Positions 33,611 through 44,149 of a stretch of 64,000 nucleotides of DNA are shown piece by piece; positions within the stretch are counted from its first letter, which is position 1; the number at the start of each line of letters is the position of its first letter. Under the pieces are notes generated by a model. That model was not told the origin of the DNA. It saw only the letters and a program-made list of their open reading frames with translations, and did no database searches. The translations under genes were made by a program, and so were the position numbers. The DNA is from Ectocarpus siliculosus (taxonomy: Eukaryota > Sar > Phaeophyceae > Ectocarpales > Ectocarpaceae): positions 2,428,543-2,492,542 of the forward strand of contig FN649737.1 of the NCBI GenBank assembly GCA_000310025.1. The letters are read 5' to 3'.

Positions 33611-34315
33611 CGCTTCCATGGAAGTTGGTTGAATGTGGCTTCCATGGAAGCTAAAATTTCATGGAAGTTTGTGGAAATCGACGCTACCATGGACGTCGTT
33701 TAGTGAACTTCCATGGGGCTCAATTCCACCAATTTCCATGGAGGTCGCCCACCTTCGGGAAGCTTCCATCGAAGTAGAGGTTTTGATTTTTCATGGAAGC
33801 TGTATGGCACAACTTCCATGGAAGTATATCACCTGAGTCCAGTTTCAGGACAACATTGAGCGACAAGATAGGGATAGGGTCAGTTGGGTGTGGGTTAGGT
33901 TCAGGGTTAGCTGCGCTTGACGTTGGTTTCATGGAAGGTTTCAAGCTTCCATGGAGGTTGCCTGCCAGCCCTGACGACCACTTCGTGGCAGTTGCTTTGT
34001 TGTCGAGCTTCCATGAAAGTTGCTTTCATGGAAGCTGCCTTGCTTTCATGGAAGCACCTTATCTTACGGTTTTGGGGAGGTGTTGGACGGACAAAATTTT
34101 TTTTGAAGTCAAGACTTTCATGGAAGCCCTTCGCACTTTCGTGGAAGATATAGATGGGACTTGCACGGAAGAACAACCGTGCGCTTCAACGGAAACTTCT
34201 CAACTTCCGAGGAAGTTGAACGGCTTCCATGGGAGTCGTATCTACGTCCATGGAATCGTGTGAACCTTCCACGGAGGTCAAAATATCGGCGTCCGCTTAT
34301 GGAAGCTTGTACCAC
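33611..34315. repeat. Array of CTTCCATGGAAG palindromes
   Basis: About 22 copies of the 12-bp palindrome CTTCCATGGAAG or variants with one to three changes (for example TTTCATGGAAG, CTTCCATGGAGG, CTTCCGAGGAAG) in about 700 bp, at irregular spacing of roughly 15-60 bp. Exact copies start at 33613 and 33639. Sequence between units is not repeated, so this is not a satellite. A short GGTTAGGTTCAGGGTTAG tract lies inside (33893-33910). The array is in copy A only. Confidence 0.9.
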
Positions 34316-35536
34316 GTGCCAAATAAAGTACCTAGGTTTTTTCTCCCCTAGGTCTGGGCGTGATCGGCCGCCCACCCCATCTAAGCCGGACCTACGCTAG
34401 GAATGCAAAACAACAAACAGAGGGACAACCACGTCCGGCTGACGGTAATCCAAGGACGGACGCAGGCAAAAAGGCACAGGGAATCTCTCGAAGTCGGACA
34501 AACACAAGTCCGCTCCCGAACCGAAAACCGGTTGTCGTCAACCGAAGAAACATGGAAAAAATCGGCGAGCAAAAGACGCCCAGACAGAAAAATGAAGTCA
34601 ACCATTCATTATACATATGTACTCCAGGTACATAGGAGACGCTCGGCTTGGTGCCATGATCGCCGTTAAGTCCCTCTCCTAAGTTTCAGCCCTAGACTCT
34701 TCGTGGTTGCGTCACAGTCAACCTCGTTAGGCATGAGCACGACAATATTCCGCTCTCATCGCGGATGCGTGAAAAAGGCAACAGAGCCACTCACAGAGAG
34801 AAAAATATGGGGGGAGAGAGAGCAGCGGAACAGAGACAGAGATAGGGACGGATACCACACAGAGCCTGTAGAGCCACTGACTGTACATTTGCCCAGGAGG
34901 GAGTGGGCCAAACCGCTGGTCGTTGCGTGGGTGTTGTGGGCCGGGCGACGGCAAGCTTGACGCTGAACGTATGCATGATTTTCAAACCAACGATGGGCGA
35001 TGAGTACCTTGTCCCATGGCTTCTGCTACCGAGCTGCTGACGGGACCGACGGCCACGTCGACTCTCATCAATTACAAACATCAAGCAATATCGCTATCTG
35101 CGTCGATCTTAAACGACGGGGAAGGTCCGTCACGGACGCACCCATTCCTCCCTCTTGCAAAGATCCTCTGGGAATAGCCCCCGTGTCTATGTAGTTGTTC
35201 CGTTGAGACCATTTTGGGGTCGGGATAGAGAGTTACAGTTTTCAAGCAGTTCATGCTCAGCAGATCCTTGCGTGAAAAGCAGACCTTGTTCGAATCCCAG
35301 TCTCTTCCGCTCGTTCGCGGGCCCTACCTTTCCTAATCCCATTAGCTGCGTACGGCAGAGCAGTTGCGATTCACAACATAACCATCATACGTATGGATCC
35401 GTATCATCAGGCGCGCTCTAAAACATGTCCAAGCTTTGTGTCCTCCATCCGAATTGCTACGTCTTGGGCACGAGGGCGCATCATCTGTCGTTCTTCCAAT
35501 TGTTCACGCGGCTGTTGTTGATTCCTAACGCAGGCC
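34316..35536. other. Non-coding upstream region of the surface-protein gene
   Basis: The parts 34330-34640 and 35420-35536 are conserved in copy B; the rest is copy A only. Short open frames occur but none shows protein character or agrees between copies. Confidence 0.45.
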
Positions 35537-38500
35537 ATGGTATCTTGTTGGGCGCTGGCCGCCCTGCTCACTGCCGTCCGCTTCCGTGGCGCCGGAGCAT
35601 GGACTTCTAATGTAGGTGAACCTTTACAGGGCAGTCGTGAGTTCTAAGGGACGGATTTATCCAGCATGACTCACAAGAAGTTATCCATGGCCGAGATGCC
35701 TCCCCTTGTACCGGTTGCGTTGCCGTACTGAGGTACGCTACCGAAGACGTAATTCATCAAAGTGTGACGTGGGTTCGCCCTTGCCCTAGTCGCCGGTAGT
35801 TGCGGCGGGGAAGGTAGTGGAAAATCGACCCAAATTGATTGTTTGTGTCCCGCTCCCACAACCGAACAGCCCAATGCTCGTCGGTAGGTTGTCGTCTTTC
35901 GCGCTTGTCCACCCCTCGTCCCATTTTCTCTGGTCCTATTCATAGCAGTATTTGTTATTAGTCAAGGTTCGTCCTCTGGGCGCGGCACTGCTATCGAACA
36001 CTACTCCGTGATCCCGCAGGTCTCCATGATTCTATTTTATTCGAGGCCAGAACACTTGTTGCCATCCCTCCAAGGGTCCAGATAAGGGTCTAGGTTGTTC
36101 CCCAACCAGGCCGCACAGCTTCTTACGCCCGCCTTACTCGTTGGGAGAGAGGGAGCGACGGCCCACTCATTGCGTTTCGTTCTGCAACAGCACGAATTTA
36201 CTCGAAAGTTAAGGCTGTGACAGAGTTCCTGAAATTCGAGATGGAGTTGTTGCCCGAAGCTTGCTCAGAAAAGCCTTTCCCTCATGCGACCCCTCCTTGC
36301 CCAGGTTGCTACGACCTGTTTATTTCGGACGGCGAGTGCGATTCTTGTGAGTGACCTTCTCTGCACCTCGTTACTATGGGGGGAAATACGGCATGCCTAG
36401 TGGTGCCGAGCTTACTTTGGAAACCTCAAGGACATGGTAGGAGTCCGTGGGGTGGCCGCGTTGTAGTCGGCATAGACTATATGCCTTTTGGTGTTTCTTT
36501 GCCTCAGCGAGGCACGTTATCGCTTAACCGAGGGCACAGCCTGTACGCTTGATGCCTGACACGTCTTCATTGATTGTCCGCATTGCTTATTCCTGCTGTT
36601 CTAGCCGCCGGTATCAACCTATCTGTCTTCTGTAGGTCAGATCCTTTTGCGCCTTGTTGCCTATTCCGATTATTTCTTTGATGGCCGGCTGCTTGTTGCA
36701 CCTTTTTCGAGTCCCGGCATGTTTCGTACATGGTATCGCTCAAGATTTGCTTCGAGTTGCTTCGAAATCGGTGGGTTTCCATCAAGGATGGAGTAACTCG
36801 ACGCATTGTCCTGAGCAAGAATACGGCGACGCACCCGAGATAGAAACCGTCCTCCAGACAGTCCACGAACGTGTGTCCACGTGTATCCTGAGGTTGAAGG
36901 TTTCAGCCAACAGTATGGATTCCCCAGGCCAGCACTTTACGCCGGGCGATAGCAGTGCCACCGCGTTCGGTCAGGTTTCGAGCCCAGTTGAGACGCTCTA
37001 CACATGGCGTGGGAAATTCCCTAGAAGGTTGTGGCAGTGCGGCAATTGCCAAGAGCTTGCTGAATGGTTTGGGAAGTTGCATGGAACATCTCTGGCAGGC
37101 GGCGGCTCCAGGTATCGGTCTCTTGCCCCGTGTCCCTCGTGTGTCGAAAAAGGCTATGGAACGCCTTCGGCCACCACGAACGCCGACTGTTACGTTAGAC
37201 TGCTGTGTCACGTGGTCGCTGGAATACCGTGCCGTGTGCTGTCAGCAGCAACCGCTTCCTGCCTTGTCTTTGTATGGTGTGGTAGTAAGCAACCTACGCG
37301 CGGGTGGCAGTCTGCTGGCCACCGCGAGCGAGCTTTATCTCCGGCTTTGTGATTGCGTCTTGGCTGACATGTTGCCCTTCTCCTGTCCCGGTTTTCGCGT
37401 TTTCGTGTCCGCTTCTCGCTGCCAGTTAACAACAGGTCGCTCTGCGATTGGGATGGGGGAGAGTGAGTACCGGCCTGCCGTTGCGGATAGAGATGCGTGA
37501 GACGTGGCGTAATAGCCACACACAAGCCTCAAGCGATGTTACCTTGTCTGGTGTCAGTACGGTATTCTCGCTTGCTTCAGCCCTGCTACAAAAGTTGGAC
37601 AAAGCGTGATCAGGCGGTCTGGCCACACTGCACAATTCACGGTGATGCAGGAACTGCCGCAGAGTTCAATACCACCCTCAACTGCTTCGTGTGCGTTCCA
37701 TGCTCCCTAATGCTCCCCGCATGCATTTACAACTGCCTTATTTTTCCCGCGTACCATCCTACGGAATGGTGTAGGCGGTGAGTAAACCCACGTCCGCACA
37801 ACTTCACCCGCGGCTGCTCTGCTACTCCGTACAAGACTTTTGCGAGGGGCACGGCCTCTGCGATGAAGAAAGTTCCACGTAGTTGGCCACCCTCCGTCCA
37901 ACTTGACTGCCGTGTATATACTGTTTTTTGCTCTCTTCCCGTTTTTTTCAGCTGCTGTGAGTGCGACTGCGTCGACAATGTCTATATCTGCGGAAGTTCC
38001 GGTTTCGACTGCCGCGACCCTTCCGCGTGTGGTATCAACGGTGAGGTCGACCTTGGGGTGTGCACCGCTGGTCTAGGCATACATATGTCTTTACATATGC
38101 ATGGCCTGCGACAATATGGCTCTGAGAAGAAGCATGCATTAGAGTCGCGAGCACGATGTGAACCCCGCGCCTTGAGCTGGTTGAGTTGGTCGCCGTACTA
38201 GTGTACGCAGCAGTCCCGCTTGAACAATCGTGCTCGTCTAATGCCACCGGTGGCCTGAACAAGGACGCGACGCCCACCACCAGGAAACGGAAGTTTCTAT
38301 TCCACATTCATCCTTTGTTTGCCGGAATGTCGTCGACAGCAGTTGAGTTTCCTACCATTGCAAGGAGCAAGCCTTAATGCCGCGTCACATGGTGTTTAAT
38401 GGTTTTCCCACTCTGGTGTCGTCCCCTCCGTTGTTTGTACCCTCGCTCCGACCTTCTGTGAAACGCGATCATCGGCGGCGGGACCCCCTCCGTCGCCGAC

Positions 38501-40090
38501 ACCATTGATAGCTACACTGCCGGCTTCAGCAGTATATGACGAAGACGACGAAGGAGGTGAGGTCCTCTTCGTCTTGGTGCTATCGGTGCAGCCCCATTCA
38601 GACAGACGTGCGTATTCAGTACGTGTTCCCACCTGTTTCACTCCGGGTTCTTTCCGTCCCTTGCTTGTACCTTTTCTCCGACCTTCCGTGAAACCCGATC
38701 ATCGCTTGCGGGACCTCCCCGTCACCGACGATACTGCCGACACCAGTAATATATTTGTTGCCGACTTCACCAACAGATGACGAAGACGACGGTGAAAGTG
38801 AGGTTCTTGTCGTCTCCGTGTGATCCGTGCAACCCCGTTCAGGCAGCACTTTCCATTACCTCAATTGACAAACGCATTTATTGTGAGGTTTTCGCCTGTT
38901 TGGATCCATACCGCAGTGGCCGTGTTGGGTACTTAGTGTTGGTATCGGTTCCGGATTCGCGGCCATACTCACAGGTGTTTGTCCGCATGCCGCGTGATTT
39001 TTCCTGCTTTTTCCTTTTGGCCACAAATTCCCTCAACCACAGGCTGTGATCACCAGTTCGTTTGTCGATGAAGACATACTACCTAGACCTCGAATATTTT
39101 TCCACCCCGCTTTGTCGAAGGCTGGTGACCCGATATTGAACAGAATGGACCTCAGTCGACCTAGTAACAACGACAGGCTGTTGCAGCTTGTTGAAATTCC
39201 TCACGGAAAAAACAAGCTCTCCCATTTCTGTGCGGCGTGTGCATCGTAAACCGGGTGGCGCTGAACGCTCCCTCCGTGGCGTGTCCCAGCCGCCTGCAGC
39301 AACCCGCGATGGGAGCGCCAGGCGTTGGCCTAGACGTTATTGCCGAACGTGAAAGAAGAATCACGTGATGCCGTGATATTCCTGAGAAAACCATGAAATT
39401 GCGTGGAAAATCATACCCGTGAGAGGAATTCTGAGGACACGTGGGATCTATGATGCGGGAGATGATTGTCGTGAAACGAAGCGGTGTGCGCCGTTTGCGC
39501 TGAGACCGCCTTTGAATCCGATTAGGTTGTCTCCGATCTACCTAAGCAAGGTGGTGTTCGGAAGTATGTGCTAGCCCGTGTCTTCGCACACACCCGTGCG
39601 GATCGATACGAACATCGAAGCTTTATTTCCTTCTCTCCGCCACCCAGTCATCGGCTGTTTGCGTTTCTTAACACAAAGCCCACCCTTTCCGACGTGCCCA
39701 CTTTATCAGCACCCGTGGGCCTCATTGTTGGCGGTGCGGCGGGCGGGATCCTCTTGTTGGTCGCCGTGGTCGTCTTGGCGGTCTTATTCACGACAAATCG
39801 CCTGAAACCTTGGGCATGCTGCGGAATCTCTCCTGCTGCGAGCCCCGCACCTCAGTATCTCCTGATCTTGTTGCTCCTGTCGCTGATGGGTCGGCGCCGC
39901 CAGCGTGAAGAGGCATCCGGTGGCGTATTCTTCCGCCGCAGTTGCGCATCCTCCTCCCCCTGCGTACAGGGGTCCGGACAACCTTCCGGTCCCGGGAGCT
40001 CAGACGTACCAGTATCCGGTGCCTATAGCAACTCCCGCTCCCCCCCCTTGCAGGGGTCCAGTCCACCATCAGTATCCCGTGCCGTTATAA
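35537..40090 (+). CDS. Putative type I membrane or secreted protein, copy A (model incomplete)
   Basis: Supported pieces: (a) signal-peptide exon 35537-35636 (MVSCWALAALLTAVRF...), whose reading frame and donor are kept in copy B; (b) exon 36191-36346, phase 1 to 1, with a Cys-containing segment ending PPCPGCYDLFISDGECDS, somewhat like the start of a Lin12/Notch repeat; (c) exon 37952-38040, open in two frames; (d) acidic microexons 38533-38556 and 38777-38797; (e) an exon from 39710 encoding a strong transmembrane helix (GLIVGGAAGGILLLVAVVVL) and a basic stop-transfer patch; (f) a Pro/Tyr-rich frame with three QYPVP-like motifs ending at TAA 40088-40090. The join between (e) and (f) needs a frame change I could not explain, so either a short intron, an error or gene decay is present. 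Likely a cell-surface protein; no family is recognised. Confidence 0.45.
36654..37352 (+). other. Unrecognised 232-codon open frame in an intron of copy A
   Basis: Open for 232 codons with several Cys/His residues (for example CPEQEYGD, CGNCQELAEW, CPSCVEKGYG), between two exons of the surface-protein gene. Copy B lacks this whole segment. An overlapping 181-codon frame (36955-37500) is also open, so the open frame may be chance in GC-rich DNA or a decayed insertion. No family recognised. Confidence 0.25.
38533..38797 (+). repeat. Tandemly duplicated microexon with flanks
   Basis: A unit of about 210-240 bp is present twice: a CTCCGACCTTC-GTGAAAC block, CGATCATCG, GGGACC, an AG acceptor, 24 or 21 acidic coding bases, then GTGAGGT, TCGTC and CGGTGCA/CCGTGCA. 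The units' microexons are 38533-38556 and 38777-38797. Copy B has one unit (microexon 44677-44697). Confidence 0.65.
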
Positions 40091-40690
40091 GTCCAAGGGG
40101 GATGTACGGTCGCGGTGTAATGGCGAATGTTTCGCCAGCATGCCTGCCTTTCGTAATCTTTGCATGTTAGTGCGTGACCAATGTACTTTTCGTAGCAGTC
40201 GACCTCTTCTTAGCTGGAGTAGCTGATGTGTGCATAGAAGCCGATGAGCTACGAGAGTGTTCGGTTGCGTCGAAATCTGCCTTGAAGAGATTTCGCCTTG
40301 CTGCACGGAGTTCCCAACTGTTCCCCTGTTCGGTGCGTTCGGTCTTTGATGAGTGTGGGCCCCTAAACCAACTAGTGTGTACGGAGAATTGCTTTTTTTT
40401 TTAACAACAGGTGCGATGACGTTAACGACCCAACCATGGGTGTCTGCAAGGCCGGCAATAGCTCGGTCGAGTGGGATTCGTTGTTTTTCCACGAGGGTAT
40501 CGTCGTCGGCGTGTTCGTTTTGTCAATTTCTTCTGAAGGTCGCAGCATTCCCCACAGAGCTATCCATCCCGCCTTTTGCTTGCCTCTGGACGCGGATTTT
40601 GGGTCACATCGTCTCTTCAGATTCTTTCGGGCACAGGTGTACTGGTTCCCGTGGCGATGGATTTTCTAGGGATCCTTGGCGAGCATGTAT

Positions 40691-41509
40691 GGAGTTTGTT
40701 TGTAAACTACATAGTTTGCCACACGGGTTTTCAGGAATAATACAGTCCAACCGACGTATCCCTATTGTGCTTTTTTCATCGGCGCGAAAGCTTCAAGCTG
40801 GCACATACTACCCCTTCCCCGCTGTAGGAACAACGCCAGGTCAATCTGTTCGATTTCTTTCTTTCCCTCCACCGCCCACGTCGACTTTGGGTCGAATCAT
40901 TTCTCCATTTTGTTCTCCAGGATTTGTCCTTCCGCCCCTGATGGGCGTCGGATGTCGCAATAAAAGCCGTTGTTTGACAGACACTGCTCCTCTTCCCGCC
41001 TGGCATCTAGTCTACAGAACGCGCCATCACCTACGGACATCTAATTTTGGCCGAGACTCGCTTCTTCTTTTTGTCTACGGAGTGTACCCTCACGGCGACT
41101 ATATAGGTTGTAGTGTAGGGCTTCTCCACGGAGTACCTATATTCATATGGCCAGGTTCTTAGATTTTGGTGGCCGTTCTGTATACATCGGTCTTCCTCGC
41201 GAGTCCAAAGTACTCGGCCCCCCTTGGGAGCCTGCGTTGGACTCATGGTTTCCTGCTCACGGAGCGATGAGTTCAACCAGGAGTCAACGCATTTCCCCTA
41301 CTCGGGTCTGACTATCCAGCCCTCTCAAGCCATTCCCACCCGCTCCTTCTTATTGTGATTGATCACGATGACCAAGACTCGGAGCTGATCGGGTACTTTT
41401 CGACGTTCTGCCGCTCGTTCTGCACGTCCCGCGGGGGCACGCCCTCGTGTCGTCGTCGTCGTCGTCGAACGTAGGCCCCCACTTGTGATCGTCCCTGCAA
41501 TGGGTGCCT
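40691..41509. other. Spacer between the segmental-duplication copies
   Basis: No gene recognised. Contains a short (GTC)n tract around 41449-41468. Confidence 0.5.
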
Positions 41510-41514
41510 TGTTA

Positions 41515-41610
41515 ATGGGCAGGGCCGGAGATCGATCGTGATGTCACCCGTCCTTGCTCACACGCCTGCCAGGTATTATTGCTGCCCCATGAGCCCACTC
41601 CGTGTGCTTC
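41515..41610 (-). pseudogene. Relic of the deacetylase-like gene's first exon
   Basis: Aligns with the end of exon 1 of the 20.9-31.3 kb gene: LMGQ, LAGV and DLRPC are still readable on the minus strand, but two in-frame stops interrupt them and the original start is lost. It lies at the matching place in copy B. Confidence 0.75.
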
Positions 41611-43010
41611 AACGTCTCCCACGCGACAACACAACAATGAACTATCTATACATCATTTTAGAAAATACTCACACAGTCAGAGAAAGACTGAGTTCTTGAC
41701 TGTGAATGGGGGGAATAGCCGGCTGGATACAGGGCTGATTTTGAGCCTATTTGCATGCAGCCTAATGTAAATTTACTACGGAATTTTTTGTGATGCCAGC
41801 TGGTGCTACAGCAGTACATGTTTATTAGGCAAAAAATACCATCCGTATTTTGGTATAGATTTTTTGCCGGAAAATGACCACGAAGTGGGCGGCGTCGCGT
41901 GGGGTGGTTGCTTGAGATGTGTGTTGACGTGATCACATTGCTTGTCGTCCGCATGTGCTGACTTTGGCAAGCATTGATGGCGGCCTGACAGTTGATGTGG
42001 TCTCGTCTCGATTCGCCACCATGCCGCCATGGGGATAGATGACCGAAACGGCACCCCTTGCACCGCAAATTACAGTAGACTACTGCTGTGCATAAGCTGG
42101 CGGTGGTATTGTAGCATAGTAGAGAACACGGAGGAGCAGGCGGTGCACTATAAATTCGTCTCAAGGGCGGCTTACAATAGGTCCCACGTACTGAGAAAGA
42201 ACGGCCGCTTGACAAGCCGCAAACAAAAGAGGTGAGACATGCAACCAATGGACTAATCTCGCGTGAGGGAGCGCGGTACAGCCAATAGTGTCAATCAGGC
42301 GAGTTGGCAACGGCAGAGTGGACATCCCCACCACAAAGGTGGTTATTATCTGCGGGTCCCGACAGAAATGTTCAGGAAGCTCAATAGTTCAGCAAGTGGC
42401 GTGAAGAAGAGAGTGCGCGTAGGAATGAGTGGGGGCCTACGCTTCGCGTACGATGAGCATGGTTTGGCCGAGATCGGCCGAAATTTAGCCGAGATTTAGC
42501 CGAAAAGTGATGCCAGTTCCCCCCGAAGAAACCCCCTGGCCCCCGGTAAGGAGGCCGCCAGCGGAGGGTCGTTCCCAGCGTACGGGTTGCAGGCGGGTTG
42601 CGGGCTTCCGTGCAGGTTGCAGACCACTCCCTGGAAAAGCGCTACTCGTGATCGCTGTTACATATCGGTTGGAGTACAAATATTGCCGGTCAATACTGGC
42701 AACAGGGTGGGGCGTGCGGTGACTACAAGCTGTATTCGCGGTACCCCAACGCCGATATGAGTTTAGACAATACTGTACATGACATTACTGTAAATAGTTT
42801 TCCGCTGGTTTGCTCAGCCCATCCATTCGGCGAGGTTTGGAGAAGGACCCCGACCTTTGGACTCGGTGGAAAGAGTGCCACATACTCGAACGGATCTGAA
42901 AGGAATGCTGTTGGCGTGTGCAGCCGGTACTGATGTACCGTCAACAGCATCAACCTGCACTCTTTCGGAATCTCACAAGATGTTCGTGCAACCTGTTAAG
43001 AAGCACGATG

Positions 43011-43800
43011 ACAGCTAGTCAGCTAATCCGGGGTTCGAATCTCCCCTTAAGCATTTCATCCTTTGAGGATTTTATTTGCGCCCGATGTACGAGGAGAAGA
43101 GTCTATCAGACTTCGCAAAATAAGCCGATGAACCTCTTGTACCGATGTGATCTCCGGGCAAGACAGCGCTGATCACAAGGATGGCAACCATGGGGGAACG
43201 TGTTCGTGGCTTGAAAGAAAGCTTAACGGGCTCGGGCATCAACACAACCTACTTCTTTGGGTGCCCCATTTGGTTTGCTATGTCCCATAGACTATTTAGT
43301 TTCTCGGCCTGTCTCGGCCGCCCAACCACCCCGTCGTCTACGGGTCCTGGACATGAGTCCCACCCCGGCAGCAACTTTGCGATGAGGGCAAACGGGAGGT
43401 AGACTTCGAGCGCTTGACCCCAGCTCACCTTGTCGCTCTCGGGTTACAGAAGGAATAAGAACCTCGCGCACTGCTGCCTGTGGAACACTCTTCTGGTGTT
43501 ATCAAATGTACAAATTCAAATTGGCGACGTTTGATCCTGCCAAACAAACCAAGTCTCTTGGTCGTTGCTGCCGACCCTCCCACATGATCGGGAACCGATA
43601 AAACCTTGCTTGGACTAGCGTGATTTGGTGGAAGTTTGTGGAAGTTTGAGATATTCTAAGAGATCGCTAATGATATGGTCAAGACAACGTTGGCTCTGCT
43701 TTCCTCAACGGTGCATCCATGAGGAAATTGCAGCTAGGAACAATGAACAAATGCCCACCGTTTCATCGAAATTTTGCGCCGATGGTGTAAAGAATCGACG
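43011..43800. other. Copy B non-coding stretch where the palindrome array is missing
   Basis: Corresponds to 33.5-34.3 kb of copy A. Only a trace of the array motif is visible (GGTGGAAGTTTGTGGAAG at 43627-43644). No gene recognised. Confidence 0.5.
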
Positions 43801-44149
43801 GCGGTAGGTCGCCTGAAACACGCCGGGAAGGAGAAAACAAACAAAACAGGAGACCATGCGTCCGGCTCACGGCAATCCTGGACGGACGAAGGTACCAAGG
43901 TACAGGGGAGCTCTCAACGCCGGGCAGGCACGAATCTACTCCCGAACCGAGAACAGGTTGCCGTCAACCGACGCGGCATAAACAACAAAGCGGCGAGCAA
44001 TACACATCGAAGAAAGTAAAATAAAGACACTTGTGTCCTCCACCCAAGTTTGGTACTCCTTGTACAAGGCACACGATCTGTCTTCCTTTCCATTTGTGCA
44101 CGCGGCTGTTGTTGATTGCCCCCCTTGGTGGCTAACGTTGTTGCAGTTT

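Larger units (their letters stand above)
31230..40690. repeat. Segmental duplication, copy A
   Basis: Collinear with 41510-49640 in direct orientation. Matching blocks (A to B): 31230-31640 to 41515-42080; 32600-33500 to 42085-43025; 34330-34640 to about 43800-44020; 35420-35900 to 44030-44430; 38270-39300 to 44450-45150; 39480-40180 to 45640-46670; 40250-40680 to 46700-46767 plus 49210-49620. Identity is visibly only moderate with many small indels, so the duplication is old. Copy A alone holds 35.9-38.2 kb and the large palindrome array. Confidence 0.88.

Noticed and set aside
33611-34315. CRISPR array
   Set aside because: Repeats are 12-bp degenerate palindromes with irregular spacers in a eukaryotic nuclear context, and no cas-like gene is present.
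36191-38040. A definite Lin12/Notch repeat domain
   Set aside because: CYDLFISDGECDS resembles the start of such a repeat, but the Cys-rich continuation at 37952 is out of phase with it, so the domain call is not supported.
43010-43060. tRNA gene (GGTTCGAATC B-box-like sequence)
   Set aside because: The T-stem has a mismatch and a wobble, and no A box, D arm or acceptor stem can be paired. Similar TTCGAATC strings at 8030 and 35290 fail as well.
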